Below are positions 53,883 through 62,653 of a stretch of 64,000 bases of DNA, piece after piece. Every line of letters starts with the position of its first letter. Within the stretch, counting starts at the first letter, position 1. The translations under genes were made by a program, and so were the position numbers. The stretch comes from Mucilaginibacter sp. UR6-11. Its GTDB lineage: Bacteria; Bacteroidota; Bacteroidia; Sphingobacteriales; Sphingobacteriaceae. Location of the stretch: the NCBI RefSeq assembly GCF_020880695.1, contig NZ_JAJIWO010000005.1, positions 62,001 through 126,000 of the forward strand, in the 5' to 3' direction. The notes beneath the pieces are model-generated. The model worked only from the letters and a program-made list of their open reading frames with translations, was not told the DNA's origin and searched no databases.

Positions 53883-55169
53883 TTATATCAAATTTTTTCT
53901 TTTCAACCCTAAATAAGTTATGAATTGAATGATAATGGTAATAATAAATAACGAGCCAATATTGTTTAACACATCTTTTAATTTGGCACCCTCTAAAAAC
54001 AAACTGTAGTAAGCCTGCAGGCACCAATGCATTGGTGATATATTGGTTAATGTTTTTGCCATGCCCTGCATTGCAAAACTGGGCACCATCAAACCACCTA
54101 TGCAGGCAAGTATAACTATTGATATGGCACCAAAGCCGTTGGCCTGTTCCTGCGTATTAGCGAACACGCCTACACAGATAGCATAGCTAACGGCGCACCA
54201 GCCGCAAACCAGGGTAACTACAAACAGGCCAAATAAGTCGGCTGGTAAATTTAAAGCGGGTAGCCCTATAACCGGAAACAACCATATACCAATAGAAAAT
54301 ATTACAACAGCCTGAATTAAGGTAACTGCCAGGTAGGTCATCTGCTTTGATAATAAACCAACCAGGTAATTAGTAGGTAATGTTTTTAGACGGATAAAGC
54401 TGCCGCTAACTTTTTCTCTGACCACACTGCCCCCCAGCGACATGATTACAAAGAACATGGCGAAGATGGTCCATGCCGGTACGTTGTGCTGTGAAGCATT
54501 GGGCGTAGTGCGGGTGCCGTCTTTAGATACCGGGAGCATGTTGATGGTGGTATTGCTATTCAGCATTTCATTTTCCAGGCTTTTAGGCAGCTCCTTTTCG
54601 TTTGATGCGTAGTAAAGCGTTCGCAACGTTTCGCGGGTTTGCACCAGCTGCAGCGCACTGCGTATTGCACCTTGTATAGAAAACCGGAGAGACTCCTGTA
54701 AAACAGGATTATAGTATAGCGTCAGCGGATCAATATTGGCTGCTTGTTTTGTAACCGCTTTAACAGAATCTGTTTGACCGCTAAAAGCTGCCATAGCTTT
54801 ATCTGAAGCCGCTTTGGCTTTATTATTTACCTGGGAAGAGAAATTTGTCGGGATCACTATTCCCAGCAGCGCGTCTTTATCATGCATCGCGTCAGCAATA
54901 GTTGTTGCTTTTTCGCCGGGGATTTGTGATACATTGAACATCCCGATTTTATTGACAGATTCAATAAACTGCGCGCCGGCCTTACCCGTGTCTGTATTAC
55001 AAATAATGATGGGCAGTTTATTTTTATTAACCAGTTGGAAAGTGCTGTTTTGGATACTGGTTACCACAATAACCAATATTATGGGCATAACAAACATCAG
55101 CGAGATACCTACTTTATCACGAAGCAGTATCCTTATATCTTTCTTTATTGAGATCCAGAGCTTAAACAT
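53883..55169 (-). CDS. ABC-2 type transporter permease
   Basis: A 428-residue membrane protein with one helix near the N-terminus (about residues 18-38), a large extracytoplasmic domain (about 40-240) and five to six C-terminal helices, including NVPAWTIFAMFFVIMSLGGSVVREKVSGSFIRLKTLP. This is the ABC-2/DrrB-YhgE-type layout for exporters of drugs, polysaccharides or lipids. Together with the ATPase encoded directly upstream it forms an exporter in unit B. It may move the pigment, a precursor or an acylated lipid to the outer envelope; this is inferred from context. Confidence 0.9.
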   Translation of the reverse strand: MFKLWISIKKDIRILLRDKVGISLMFVMPIILVIVVTSIQNSTFQLVNKNKLPIIICNTDTGKAGAQFIESVNKIGMFNVSQIPGEKATTIADAMHDKDALLGIVIPTNFSSQVNNKAKAASDKAMAAFSGQTDSVKAVTKQAANIDPLTLYYNPVLQESLRFSIQGAIRSALQLVQTRETLRTLYYASNEKELPKSLENEMLNSNTTINMLPVSKDGTRTTPNASQHNVPAWTIFAMFFVIMSLGGSVVREKVSGSFIRLKTLPTNYLVGLLSKQMTYLAVTLIQAVVIFSIGIWLFPVIGLPALNLPADLFGLFVVTLVCGWCAVSYAICVGVFANTQEQANGFGAISIVILACIGGLMVPSFAMQGMAKTLTNISPMHWCLQAYYSLFLEGAKLKDVLNNIGSLFIITIIIQFITYLGLKRKNLI

Positions 55170-55924
55170 TAGTTTCTGTATGCTTTTCCGGTTAAATTGA
55201 TAAACAGTTCTTCCAGGCTTTCGTGCTTATGCTCTTTTAATACATCGCCAATGGCGCCTTGCGTTATAATTTTACCTTCATCTATCATGGCTATCTGTTC
55301 GCACAGGTCCTCGGCCTCATTTAACTGATGCGAAGTGTAGATCAGGGTTGTACCGTTGTCATTGAGCGTGCGCAGGTAGCTGATAATGGCTGTGCGGGTT
55401 TGTACGTCAACGCCGACGGTAGGTTCATCTAAAAATAATATCTGCGGATTATGGATTACACCGATAGCCAGGTTAACCCGGCGCTTCATACCGCCCGAGA
55501 ATTTTTCCACGGGTTTATCACGTACGTCCTCCAATCCCAATATATGCAACAGTTCATCGGTACGGTTAGCAATTTGGATTTTGTTTAGTCCGGCCCAGGC
55601 GCCAAAAAATTCCAGATTTTCGGCGGGGGATAGTTCCTGGTAAAAAGAAAAATCCTGTGGGACAAAACCAAATAGCCTGTTTACTTCTTTATTTTGATTG
55701 CCTGTTTCCTGTCCCAATAACTTAATGCTTCCTTCATCTGCCGATAGTACGCCGGTCATTAAGTTCATTAAAGTAGTTTTGCCCGCTCCGTTTGGTCCAA
55801 ATAAGCCAAAACGTGTTCCTGTCGCTACCTGCAAATTCAAATCAGCAAAGGATACGGTAGTGTTATCAGGGTACTTGAATCCCATCTGCTCAATACTTAT
55901 CGCAAGAGAAGGAGTTACTGCCAT
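55169..55924 (-). CDS. ABC transporter ATP-binding protein
   Basis: A 251-residue ATPase with Walker A GPNGAGKTT, signature KFSGGMKRRVNL, Walker B ILFLDEPTVGVD and the His switch in YTSHQLNEAEDL. The CcmA/DrrA-type sequence fits export systems with ABC-2 permeases. It overlaps the permease by one base and the BtrH-like gene by 10 nt, so all are co-translated. Confidence 0.93.
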   Translation of the reverse strand: MAVTPSLAISIEQMGFKYPDNTTVSFADLNLQVATGTRFGLFGPNGAGKTTLMNLMTGVLSADEGSIKLLGQETGNQNKEVNRLFGFVPQDFSFYQELSPAENLEFFGAWAGLNKIQIANRTDELLHILGLEDVRDKPVEKFSGGMKRRVNLAIGVIHNPQILFLDEPTVGVDVQTRTAIISYLRTLNDNGTTLIYTSHQLNEAEDLCEQIAMIDEGKIITQGAIGDVLKEHKHESLEELFINLTGKAYRN

Positions 55925-56931
55925 TTTATATTTTTTAATGCTGTAAAAGCTTTTTTCTCTATTTCGGCAATTTCTAATAAGTAATCGCCCATGGTATTAA
56001 AATCTTCCTGGCTACCCAAGCGGCCCTTGTAAATTCCGGCTGCCTGTACCGCGGCGGTACGCCATAAGTCGCCGGAAGCGGTGAATTGGGTTGATGTTTC
56101 TAATAATTCATCATTCGGAATATAAGCATAGGCCTCCTGTAAAAAAGCGCCATAAATATACCTGAAGCCACCGCCGCCTGTGCCTATTTCTTCCTGCATA
56201 CGCACCAGTTGCGCTAAATATAAACCAGCCTCTTTTAAACCCAATTTATCGCGCCAGCCCTTTATTTTTTTTCCGGTATATCTTATTCCGTTTACGCCGG
56301 CTATTGGTCCGGTAAATGGCGATATCATATTGAATACGTTTTTTTTAATACCGCCCTTAATACCCATCTTCATCTGCTCCTTGGTCACCGCTTTTGTTTC
56401 TTTCGGATAGTATAACTGACCGTTGGGAGCCAAAGCTCCTTTGGCAAACCGTACACGCTCAAGCTCGTAAGCCGTCATTACATTTGTACCCTCCATTACG
56501 GGGTCGCTTACCATATAGTTGCCATCCTCGGTACCATAAACTATCAGATTATGGGCGTTGAAATGAAAGCGGTATTCTTTAGGGAAATAAGGTAAATAAT
56601 AAACGCCAACCTGGCAGCCAACAGGGTGGCCTCCGGCGAGGCATTCGTTTAAGAATGCTTCTGCCGCTTCTTTCGACCGGAACTTTTTACGTACTACCGG
56701 TATATCCAAAGCCTTGCAGGTTCTTTTAAATATTAATCCGGGTAAGGTACGGAAGGCTATTACCGGCCCGTTGTTAATTTTTAATAACGGAAGATAAACA
56801 AAGAATAAACCTGCGCCAATACCAAACGCCAAAGGTTCCGTAATCTGTTGAACGCCTGCATTTTTCAACAAGCTCATGGTCACGCCGTTTTCACAGTGTG
56901 CGGCCTGTAGGTGTTCAAAATCAAGCTTCAT
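55915..56931 (-). CDS. BtrH N-terminal/DUF4872 protein, candidate acyltransferase
   Basis: A 338-residue protein. Residues 1-150 match the BtrH N-terminal domain, a cysteine-peptidase-like fold: Cys13 in AAHCENGVT, His127 in FNAHNLIVYG and Asp143 in MVSDPV form a probable triad. The rest fits DUF4872. BtrH of butirosin synthesis moves an acyl group from an ACP to an amine. In this cluster such an enzyme could transfer the aryl-polyenoyl group from ACP to the resorcinol hydroxyl, making the flexirubin ester; this is inference. It overlaps both neighbours in unit B by 10-11 nt. Confidence 0.8.
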   Translation of the reverse strand: MKLDFEHLQAAHCENGVTMSLLKNAGVQQITEPLAFGIGAGLFFVYLPLLKINNGPVIAFRTLPGLIFKRTCKALDIPVVRKKFRSKEAAEAFLNECLAGGHPVGCQVGVYYLPYFPKEYRFHFNAHNLIVYGTEDGNYMVSDPVMEGTNVMTAYELERVRFAKGALAPNGQLYYPKETKAVTKEQMKMGIKGGIKKNVFNMISPFTGPIAGVNGIRYTGKKIKGWRDKLGLKEAGLYLAQLVRMQEEIGTGGGGFRYIYGAFLQEAYAYIPNDELLETSTQFTASGDLWRTAAVQAAGIYKGRLGSQEDFNTMGDYLLEIAEIEKKAFTALKNIKWQ

Positions 56932-57328
56932 TAATAGTCATTGTTTTTAAATCGGGTACACTAACGTTAAAAACATCAGCATATTTTTGCAGTTTTTTAT
57001 CAGACAGGGTATTAAATACTTCAGGCTTTAAATGTCGTTTAACCTGCCATTGCCAGAACCCGGTATAACCCGCTAATATTTGTATATCCATTAAGCCTTT
57101 TTCCATGAAGAACAGGAGGGGGCTTGCTTCGTTATTCAGCACTTTTTGTTTTGCTGCCGCGATACGCTTTTCTACCTGTTGCCAGGCCGTAGCCAAAGCG
57201 GTCGATTTAACGTCCCAGCCATTGCTTAATTGTGTAGTATATTTACCGGATGCGTCCGTAGCATAACAAACCTCCTTGGTTATTTTACCCAAAGCGCCTA
57301 AATCCTGCGGAACGTCCTCTTTTTTCAT
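56921..57328 (-). CDS. Conserved small cluster protein, unknown function
   Basis: A 135-residue soluble helical protein without a signal peptide. It starts VPQDLGALGKITKEVCYATDASGKY and contains GYTGFWQWQVKRHLKPEVFNTL; the Trp-rich centre and the YADVFNVSVPDL helix look like a small regulatory or partner domain. It is encoded between DarB and the BtrH-like protein and overlaps the latter by 11 nt, so it probably works with one of them. I recall similar proteins in other flexirubin clusters but know no function. Confidence 0.6.
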   Translation of the reverse strand: MKKEDVPQDLGALGKITKEVCYATDASGKYTTQLSNGWDVKSTALATAWQQVEKRIAAAKQKVLNNEASPLLFFMEKGLMDIQILAGYTGFWQWQVKRHLKPEVFNTLSDKKLQKYADVFNVSVPDLKTMTINEA

Positions 57329-57387
57329 ATGTGTATCTTAATTACCAAGAAGAGACGACTTCTTAAAAGTTGTCAAATCTAATGAAT

Positions 57388-58527
57388 TTAGCAAACGGTA
57401 AGCATCGCATACATATAGGAGAAGCGTGAGCTTTCAGGGACAAGCAGTAATATCTTTTCGCCTTTCTTTAAACGGCCGCTGTGGAATAGCTCGTCTATCA
57501 TTAAATACACGGATGCCGCACCAACGTTACCTACGGTATAAAGATTGATAAACCATTTCTCGTAAGGGATGCCGCCACCATAAATTTCAACCAGGTCATA
57601 TATTTTACTCCTGAAGAAATTGCTGGATATATGTGGCAGAAAATGGTCAATATCACTTGCTGAAAGTCCTCTTTTCTCGAAAATCTCTTTTATTTTTTTG
57701 CCGCCAAGCGGGACGATGTTATCGCTCAATAAATTGATATCCTGTTTAACGCTAAAGATGGATTTGGTCATGATCTCTTCGGGCGTGTAATCCATAAAAC
57801 CTTTCAACGTGCCATCGGCCTGCTTGTCGCCACCCATGTACATACAGGTCTCCATTTCGTTAGCGTAGGATACGCCTTCAATCCAATCTACCTCTAAGCT
57901 TATTCCATCTTCATTCGGCTCATCACTTAAATGAAATGCCGAGGCGCCGTCAGATAACATCCAGCGTAAAAAATCTTTTTGAAAAGCAATGAACGGATTA
58001 TCTGTCAGTTCTTTTAATTTTTGCGCTTCCTCTTCAAATACATCAGAAACCAGCAAACCCGAAAAACGCTCAGAACCGGTCGCGACAGCCGACTTAATTT
58101 CGCCGGCTTTTATAGCCAGGTAGGCAAATTTTAACGAGTGCATACCTGCGCAGCAGACCCCGGATGGCGATACTACTTCTATAGGCCCGATCTCTGGCAA
58201 CCAGCCGTGGGTCATCACGCCGTGCGACGGCATCATCTGGTCGGGTGAAGAAGTGCCGCACGACAGTAATTCAGTCCCGGCCATTTTTTCCGGATTGTTC
58301 TTAAATAGTTCTTTAACTGCAAGCGCCGTCATTTCGGCGTTGGTATGGGTAGGTTTGCCACCTTTTTCTAATGCATAATAACGGGTTTTTATACCGTTAT
58401 TGCGTAATACAATGCTTTTTGATTTTGACGGCTTATCATTAATATAACCCAGGTATAGTTCCATATCTTCATTAGGAACTGGTTCATTCGGCAAAAACTT
58501 AGAAGTATTAGTAATATAAACGGGCAT
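57388..58527 (-). CDS. darB: DarB, ketosynthase III-type dialkylresorcinol condensing enzyme
   Basis: A 379-residue FabH-like ketosynthase with Cys126 in SGVCCAGMH, His299 in FLPHISSN and Asn334 in YTVGNVGAAS, the complete KAS III triad. It is longer than FabH (about 320) because of an insertion near residues 200-240. DarB joins two acyl precursors so that DarA can close and aromatise the ring to a 2,5-dialkylresorcinol. It follows DarA by 5 nt. The pair is the diagnostic feature of the dialkylresorcinol pathway. Confidence 0.9.
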   Translation of the reverse strand: MPVYITNTSKFLPNEPVPNEDMELYLGYINDKPSKSKSIVLRNNGIKTRYYALEKGGKPTHTNAEMTALAVKELFKNNPEKMAGTELLSCGTSSPDQMMPSHGVMTHGWLPEIGPIEVVSPSGVCCAGMHSLKFAYLAIKAGEIKSAVATGSERFSGLLVSDVFEEEAQKLKELTDNPFIAFQKDFLRWMLSDGASAFHLSDEPNEDGISLEVDWIEGVSYANEMETCMYMGGDKQADGTLKGFMDYTPEEIMTKSIFSVKQDINLLSDNIVPLGGKKIKEIFEKRGLSASDIDHFLPHISSNFFRSKIYDLVEIYGGGIPYEKWFINLYTVGNVGAASVYLMIDELFHSGRLKKGEKILLLVPESSRFSYMYAMLTVC

Positions 58528-58532
58528 ACCGG

Positions 58533-59432
58533 TTAATTTAAATTTAAATAATATTGTTTTTTCGCCTTAATACGTTTAGGCGAGGTAAACCTGAATAAAA
58601 TTGCATCCAATGTTATTAAGATGGGTGCCCCTACAAAAAAAGCGATCAACAGGTAATATTTATAAGCCCTTATCCAGGGCAGTTTATTTTTCTTTTTAGC
58701 TATAATATTGGCCCAAACCTTAAATATTTTGCTGGCTGTGCTTTCAATAACCATAAGGTTATAGTTAAGCACAACAGCTTTATCAACATCGAACTCGTCC
58801 TGCAGTCCTTCCCAGTTATTGTTTTGCAAATGCGGCACGACGTGTTCACCAAATACACTGGTATGCTTTATATCTGAATCTGAAACACCCGGAGGGGGGA
58901 AAATGTTTAGATACCTGTCTTTTTTTCCGTGCAGCATCCAGTGGAATATGGTTATAAAGCTAACCGGGTTAGGGTGGGTATCAACTAAAGCTATATTACC
59001 CACCATTTTGGCCCCGGCAGACCGTAAAAGTTTTTTTACTCTTACAAAGGCGCTCAACCACATATTACGTGCACCGGTAGCGGTAATAACCGGGGTGTCC
59101 TTTAATACCGCCCTCAGCTCAGCATTTTGCATTAACGAATTAAAAGGGATGCTGGGCGATAAAAACCATGCCTGGTAGCCCAGGACAACCAGGTCGTATT
59201 TTGTTTCTTTTAATTGAAAGGGCTGTAGCTCGGCCGGGATATCCAGCTGGCAATCCGGCATTACGCTAAAAAAAGTATCTGCTGTCCAGGGGAAGTTGGG
59301 CTCGTTAACCAAGCTTACGCGCACTTTTTCAACCGAAATACCGGCATCTATTAGTGGCTGGGTAAAATTATCAATGATCTCGCCTAACTGGCCCGATTGC
59401 GAATAATATATAGCTAATACTTTTTTGCTCAT
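58533..59432 (-). CDS. darA: DarA, dialkylresorcinol condensing/aromatising enzyme
   Basis: A 299-residue protein. The N-terminus KKVLAIYYSQSGQL resembles flavodoxin, followed by FPWTADTFFSVMPD, LGYQAWFLSPSIPFNS and GARNMWLSAFVRVKKLLRSAGAKMVGNIALVD, which I recognise as DarA. A membrane helix lies near residues 260-285 with a basic tail, so the enzyme is probably attached to the inner membrane. It acts with DarB to make the resorcinol ring. It is second in unit B, 9 nt after a secreted hypothetical protein. Confidence 0.88.
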   Translation of the reverse strand: MSKKVLAIYYSQSGQLGEIIDNFTQPLIDAGISVEKVRVSLVNEPNFPWTADTFFSVMPDCQLDIPAELQPFQLKETKYDLVVLGYQAWFLSPSIPFNSLMQNAELRAVLKDTPVITATGARNMWLSAFVRVKKLLRSAGAKMVGNIALVDTHPNPVSFITIFHWMLHGKKDRYLNIFPPPGVSDSDIKHTSVFGEHVVPHLQNNNWEGLQDEFDVDKAVVLNYNLMVIESTASKIFKVWANIIAKKKNKLPWIRAYKYYLLIAFFVGAPILITLDAILFRFTSPKRIKAKKQYYLNLN

Positions 59433-59441
59433 TCTGCTATT

Positions 59442-59933
59442 TTAGTTAAGATCCTGAGCGCGTAATAATTTTGAATTTCGGGTATAATCCATAATGGCAT
59501 GCTGTACAACCGGCGACAGGTTTTTATAAGCCCTGATGATGATTTTTTTATCGGCTTCCAGATCAGCATGGTATTTAACTATTTTGGGCGCATGCTCCTG
59601 TATAGCAAAACGCAGGAAATGAAATTCAACATTGTCTTTATCGGCAGATATTGCTGTGTCAAACTTTATCCGGCCGGCTTTAAACAGTTTAAGTTTTTCG
59701 GCCGGTCGTTTTACCAATCCCGCTTTTCGCATCAGCAATGCGCCGGTATAACCATCTTTGTCAGCCAATGATAAGGCTGACACAACATCGATCTCACTAC
59801 TGACTTCGTCTAAATTGCCGCGGTCCATAACCATATAAAATGCAGCTTTATCAAACTTTTGCTGGTTGTTTTTGCTCAAAACAATCGCGCCGGGCATCAA
59901 TAAAAGCAAGGCAAATATCATTCTTCTTTTCAT
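59442..59933 (-). CDS. Secreted helical protein of the flexirubin cluster, unknown function
   Basis: A 163-residue protein with a signal peptide (MPGAIVLS-KN, about residue 20). The mature part is all-alpha, rich in Lys, Ala and Asp, with a TPR-like helical pattern (YTGALLMRKAGLVKRPAEKLKLFKAG, NVEFHFLRFAIQEHAPKIVKY). It is the first gene of unit B, behind a consensus promoter box and 9 nt before darA. A secreted product in this position suggests a role in pigment transport or periplasmic handling; this is a guess. Confidence 0.65.
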   Translation of the reverse strand: MKRRMIFALLLLMPGAIVLSKNNQQKFDKAAFYMVMDRGNLDEVSSEIDVVSALSLADKDGYTGALLMRKAGLVKRPAEKLKLFKAGRIKFDTAISADKDNVEFHFLRFAIQEHAPKIVKYHADLEADKKIIIRAYKNLSPVVQHAIMDYTRNSKLLRAQDLN

Positions 59934-59959
59934 ATTTTAGTTATGGATGTCAGTGGTTA

Positions 59960-59967
59960 CAAATATA
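59960..59967 (-). promoter_or_regulatory. Consensus -7 promoter box of unit B
   Basis: Read on the minus strand TATATTTG matches TAnnTTTG exactly, 26 nt before the start codon at 59933. No strong TTG lies at the expected -33 distance. Confidence 0.5.
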
Positions 59968-60062
59968 GCCAATAATACTGTCTTGTCTAATTAAGTGAGC
60001 GGCATAAGCTGTAAATACGAGGATTTGCCTTACTTTTAGACTTTAATATTTATAAAAGTTAA

Positions 60063-60863
60063 GTGCAAAATAATAATAAACAATTTTCTGATAACTGGGC
60101 GCTGATTTTAGGTGGATCCAGCGGGTTTGGATTTGCAACGGTTGAAAAACTGGCACGGCATGGAATGAACATCGCCGTATTATATCGTGAAACCGCGGCT
60201 ATAGAAAGAGCGTTAAAAGTAAAGCTTTCCGCTATAGCCGAATCTAATCAGGTAATTATAAGCCCTTATAATATCAATGCATTAGATGTATCCGCGCGCA
60301 AGGCGTTTGTTGATCAGTTTAGTGCTGATAGAAAACAAAAAGTTAAACTCTTGTTACATTCTATAGCCCGCGGTAACTTGAAGCCGTTAGTTAAGGAGGG
60401 GGATAATGAAGCGCTTACACAAGAAGATATCCAGCTTACAACCTATGCGATGGCCACCAGCCTGCTTGACTGGACAAAGGACCTGATTGCTGCCGGTCTG
60501 TTTCATGCTGACGGACGTATTATTGGTTTGACAAGTGAAGGCTCAGATAAATATTGGGAGGGATATGCCGCTGTTTCTATCGCAAAAGCATCCCTGGAAA
60601 GTTTGACAACTTACATGGCTGTCGAGCTGGCAAAATATGGTTTAAAAACCAACCTGATACTGGCAGGCATAACAGCCACACCATCCCTGAAAAGGATACC
60701 TGACAGTGAACGTTTGATAGCGCATGCTCTCGCCAGGAATCCATCTGGAAGAATAACAAAACCAGAAGACGTTGCAAACGTTATATACCTGCTTTGTACA
60801 GATGAGGCGGCCTGGATAAATGGCACCGTGATACAGGTAGACGGCGGGGAGCACTGCAGGTAA
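60063..60863 (+). CDS. Enoyl-ACP reductase-like SDR (FabI/FabL type)
   Basis: A 266-residue SDR starting at GTG (60063). The nucleotide motif GGSSGFGFAT, the LLHSIARGN strand typical for enoyl reductases and the Tyr168-x6-Lys175 spacing (instead of Tyr-x3-Lys of FabG) point to reduction of trans-2-enoyl-ACP to acyl-ACP. A polyene pathway must avoid this step, so this enzyme most likely supplies the saturated alkyl precursors of the resorcinol. It is the first gene of unit C and divergent from unit B. Confidence 0.85.
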   Translation: MQNNNKQFSDNWALILGGSSGFGFATVEKLARHGMNIAVLYRETAAIERALKVKLSAIAESNQVIISPYNINALDVSARKAFVDQFSADRKQKVKLLLHSIARGNLKPLVKEGDNEALTQEDIQLTTYAMATSLLDWTKDLIAAGLFHADGRIIGLTSEGSDKYWEGYAAVSIAKASLESLTTYMAVELAKYGLKTNLILAGITATPSLKRIPDSERLIAHALARNPSGRITKPEDVANVIYLLCTDEAAWINGTVIQVDGGEHCR

Positions 60864-60906
60864 CAGCCTGATTCCAGTTGTTTTATACCTAATTGATTAA
60901 TTTTAA

Positions 60907-61386
60907 ATGAACGATATCTTAAAATATTTACCTTATAAATCCTCTTTCCTGTTTGTAGATAACATCACATCATTAAACGATGAGGGTGTGTCGGGCGATT
61001 TTACATTGAAGGGAGACGCCTTTTTTTACGAAGATCATTTCCCGGGTAACCCGGTAACGCCGGGTGTTATTATCACCGAGATAATGGCGCAGATAGGATT
61101 AGTTGTACTGGGGATACATTTAATGATCAGCGGCACACGGCAGGAAGGTGTGGTAATGGATGAAGGTTCTTTCCCGCTGTTAACCTCAACCAACGTCGAG
61201 TTTTTTAAAATGGTGCTGCCCGGTGAGAAGGTTATCGTAACTTCTAAAAAACAATATTTTCGGTTCGGTAAATTGAAGTGTTTGGTTGAAATGCAAAACG
61301 CGGACGGCGAATTAGTGGCAAAAGGGATATTTTCAGGCATCATTAAAAATGCTGTTAAACAAATGTTAAGTATAAATAATGGGTAA
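60907..61386 (+). CDS. 3-hydroxyacyl-ACP dehydratase (FabZ-like)
   Basis: A 159-residue hotdog enzyme with a full catalytic pair, His44 in EDHFPGNPVTPGV and Glu58 in TEIMAQIG, and a typical FabZ layout. It is a proper dehydratase, unlike the two variant hotdog proteins of unit A. It lies 43 nt after the enoyl reductase gene and overlaps the ketosynthase start by 8 nt. Confidence 0.92.
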   Translation: MNDILKYLPYKSSFLFVDNITSLNDEGVSGDFTLKGDAFFYEDHFPGNPVTPGVIITEIMAQIGLVVLGIHLMISGTRQEGVVMDEGSFPLLTSTNVEFFKMVLPGEKVIVTSKKQYFRFGKLKCLVEMQNADGELVAKGIFSGIIKNAVKQMLSINNG

Positions 61387-62653
61387 CCGCGTTGTTATTA
61401 CAGGTTTGGGTGTTGTATCGCCAAACGGATTAAATATCCCTGATTTTTTACATGCCATACAAAACGGCATTTCGGGCATTCGGTTTATACCGGAATATGA
61501 GGAGCTGAAATTTAATTGCCAGGTGAGCGGCATACCCGAGTTTGAATGGGAGCAGCTGCGTAATTATATTACGGAAACCAGTTTATATGGCCTAAAAGGA
61601 AAAGGCATTGCCTACGGTATAAAAGCGGCGCTTGACGCCTGGACAGATGCCGGTAATGAAATTGTAGCTCAAGATACGCTCTGGGAAACAGGCTGTGTAT
61701 TTGGCAGCAGTGTTGCCGATACAGATGTTATAAAAAATGCCATAACCCGGGTAGATGCCCACGAATCAAAAAAGCTGGGCTCGCGTGTGGTTGAACAAAT
61801 CATGAACAGTGGGGTTACCGCTTATATATCCGGAAGGTTAGGTTTAGGCAATAAAATTATCAATAACTCTGCTGCCTGCGCCACCGGTACGCAATCCATC
61901 TTAATGGGTTTTGAATATATAAAATTTGGCATGGCCAAACGAATGGTGGTTGGCAGCTGTGAATATGTAGATAAATACGTTTTTGGCGGATTCGATTCAA
62001 TGCGCGTGCTATCACGTAAGTTTAACCATGAGCCCGAAAGAGCATCAAGGCCAATGAGTATGTCGGCCGGTGGGTTTGTACCGGGGTCAGGCGCGGGAGC
62101 TTTAGTTTTAGAGGATCTGGATTTTGCTTTGGCCCGCGGTGCTAAAATTTATGGCGAACTCTTAGGGGGCTCAACCAATTCGGGCGGCCAGCGCAACGGT
62201 GGCAGCATGACGGCTCCCGGACCGGAAGGCGTTGTAAAATGTATCAGAGAGGCCATAAGCAACGCAAACATTAACGCCAACGATATCGACCTGGTGAGCG
62301 GACACTTAACCGCAACGATTGCTGATAAACTGGAAATTCAGAATTGGGTACATGCTCTTAAACGTAGCGGTGATGATTTTCCGATGGTAAATTCATTAAA
62401 ATCAATGGTAGGACATTCGCTTAGCGCAGCCGGCTCTATTGAGACAGTTGCAGCGGTTTTGCAGCTAAAACATAACTTTGTACACGCTAATTTAAATTTA
62501 GAAGACCCAATTCCGGAAATTTTAGATATAATTGGGGAAAACAATTTGCCTACAATTAAGGTAGACAAGGAGATTAACACTGTTGCGAAGGCCAATTTTG
62601 GTTTTGGTGACGTTAACAGCTGTTTAATTATCTCAAAATATAAAAACGACTGA
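61379..62653 (+). CDS. 3-oxoacyl-ACP synthase (KAS II type), third ketosynthase
   Basis: A 424-residue ketosynthase of full length: Cys167 in NSAACATG, His309 in SGHLTAT and His346 in MVGHSLSAAG, with the final ANFGFGDVNSCL. It overlaps the FabZ gene by 8 nt and the ACP gene by one base. With FabZ and the enoyl reductase it forms a dedicated fatty acid elongation set, short of a ketoreductase, which may be shared with unit A. Confidence 0.93.
   Translation: MGNRVVITGLGVVSPNGLNIPDFLHAIQNGISGIRFIPEYEELKFNCQVSGIPEFEWEQLRNYITETSLYGLKGKGIAYGIKAALDAWTDAGNEIVAQDTLWETGCVFGSSVADTDVIKNAITRVDAHESKKLGSRVVEQIMNSGVTAYISGRLGLGNKIINNSAACATGTQSILMGFEYIKFGMAKRMVVGSCEYVDKYVFGGFDSMRVLSRKFNHEPERASRPMSMSAGGFVPGSGAGALVLEDLDFALARGAKIYGELLGGSTNSGGQRNGGSMTAPGPEGVVKCIREAISNANINANDIDLVSGHLTATIADKLEIQNWVHALKRSGDDFPMVNSLKSMVGHSLSAAGSIETVAAVLQLKHNFVHANLNLEDPIPEILDIIGENNLPTIKVDKEINTVAKANFGFGDVNSCLIISKYKND

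Noticed and set aside
57347..57364. Short inverted repeat AAGAAG/CTTCTT in the 59-nt gap between darB and the small conserved gene
   Set aside because: Six AT-rich base pairs without a T-run; likely chance in this composition.
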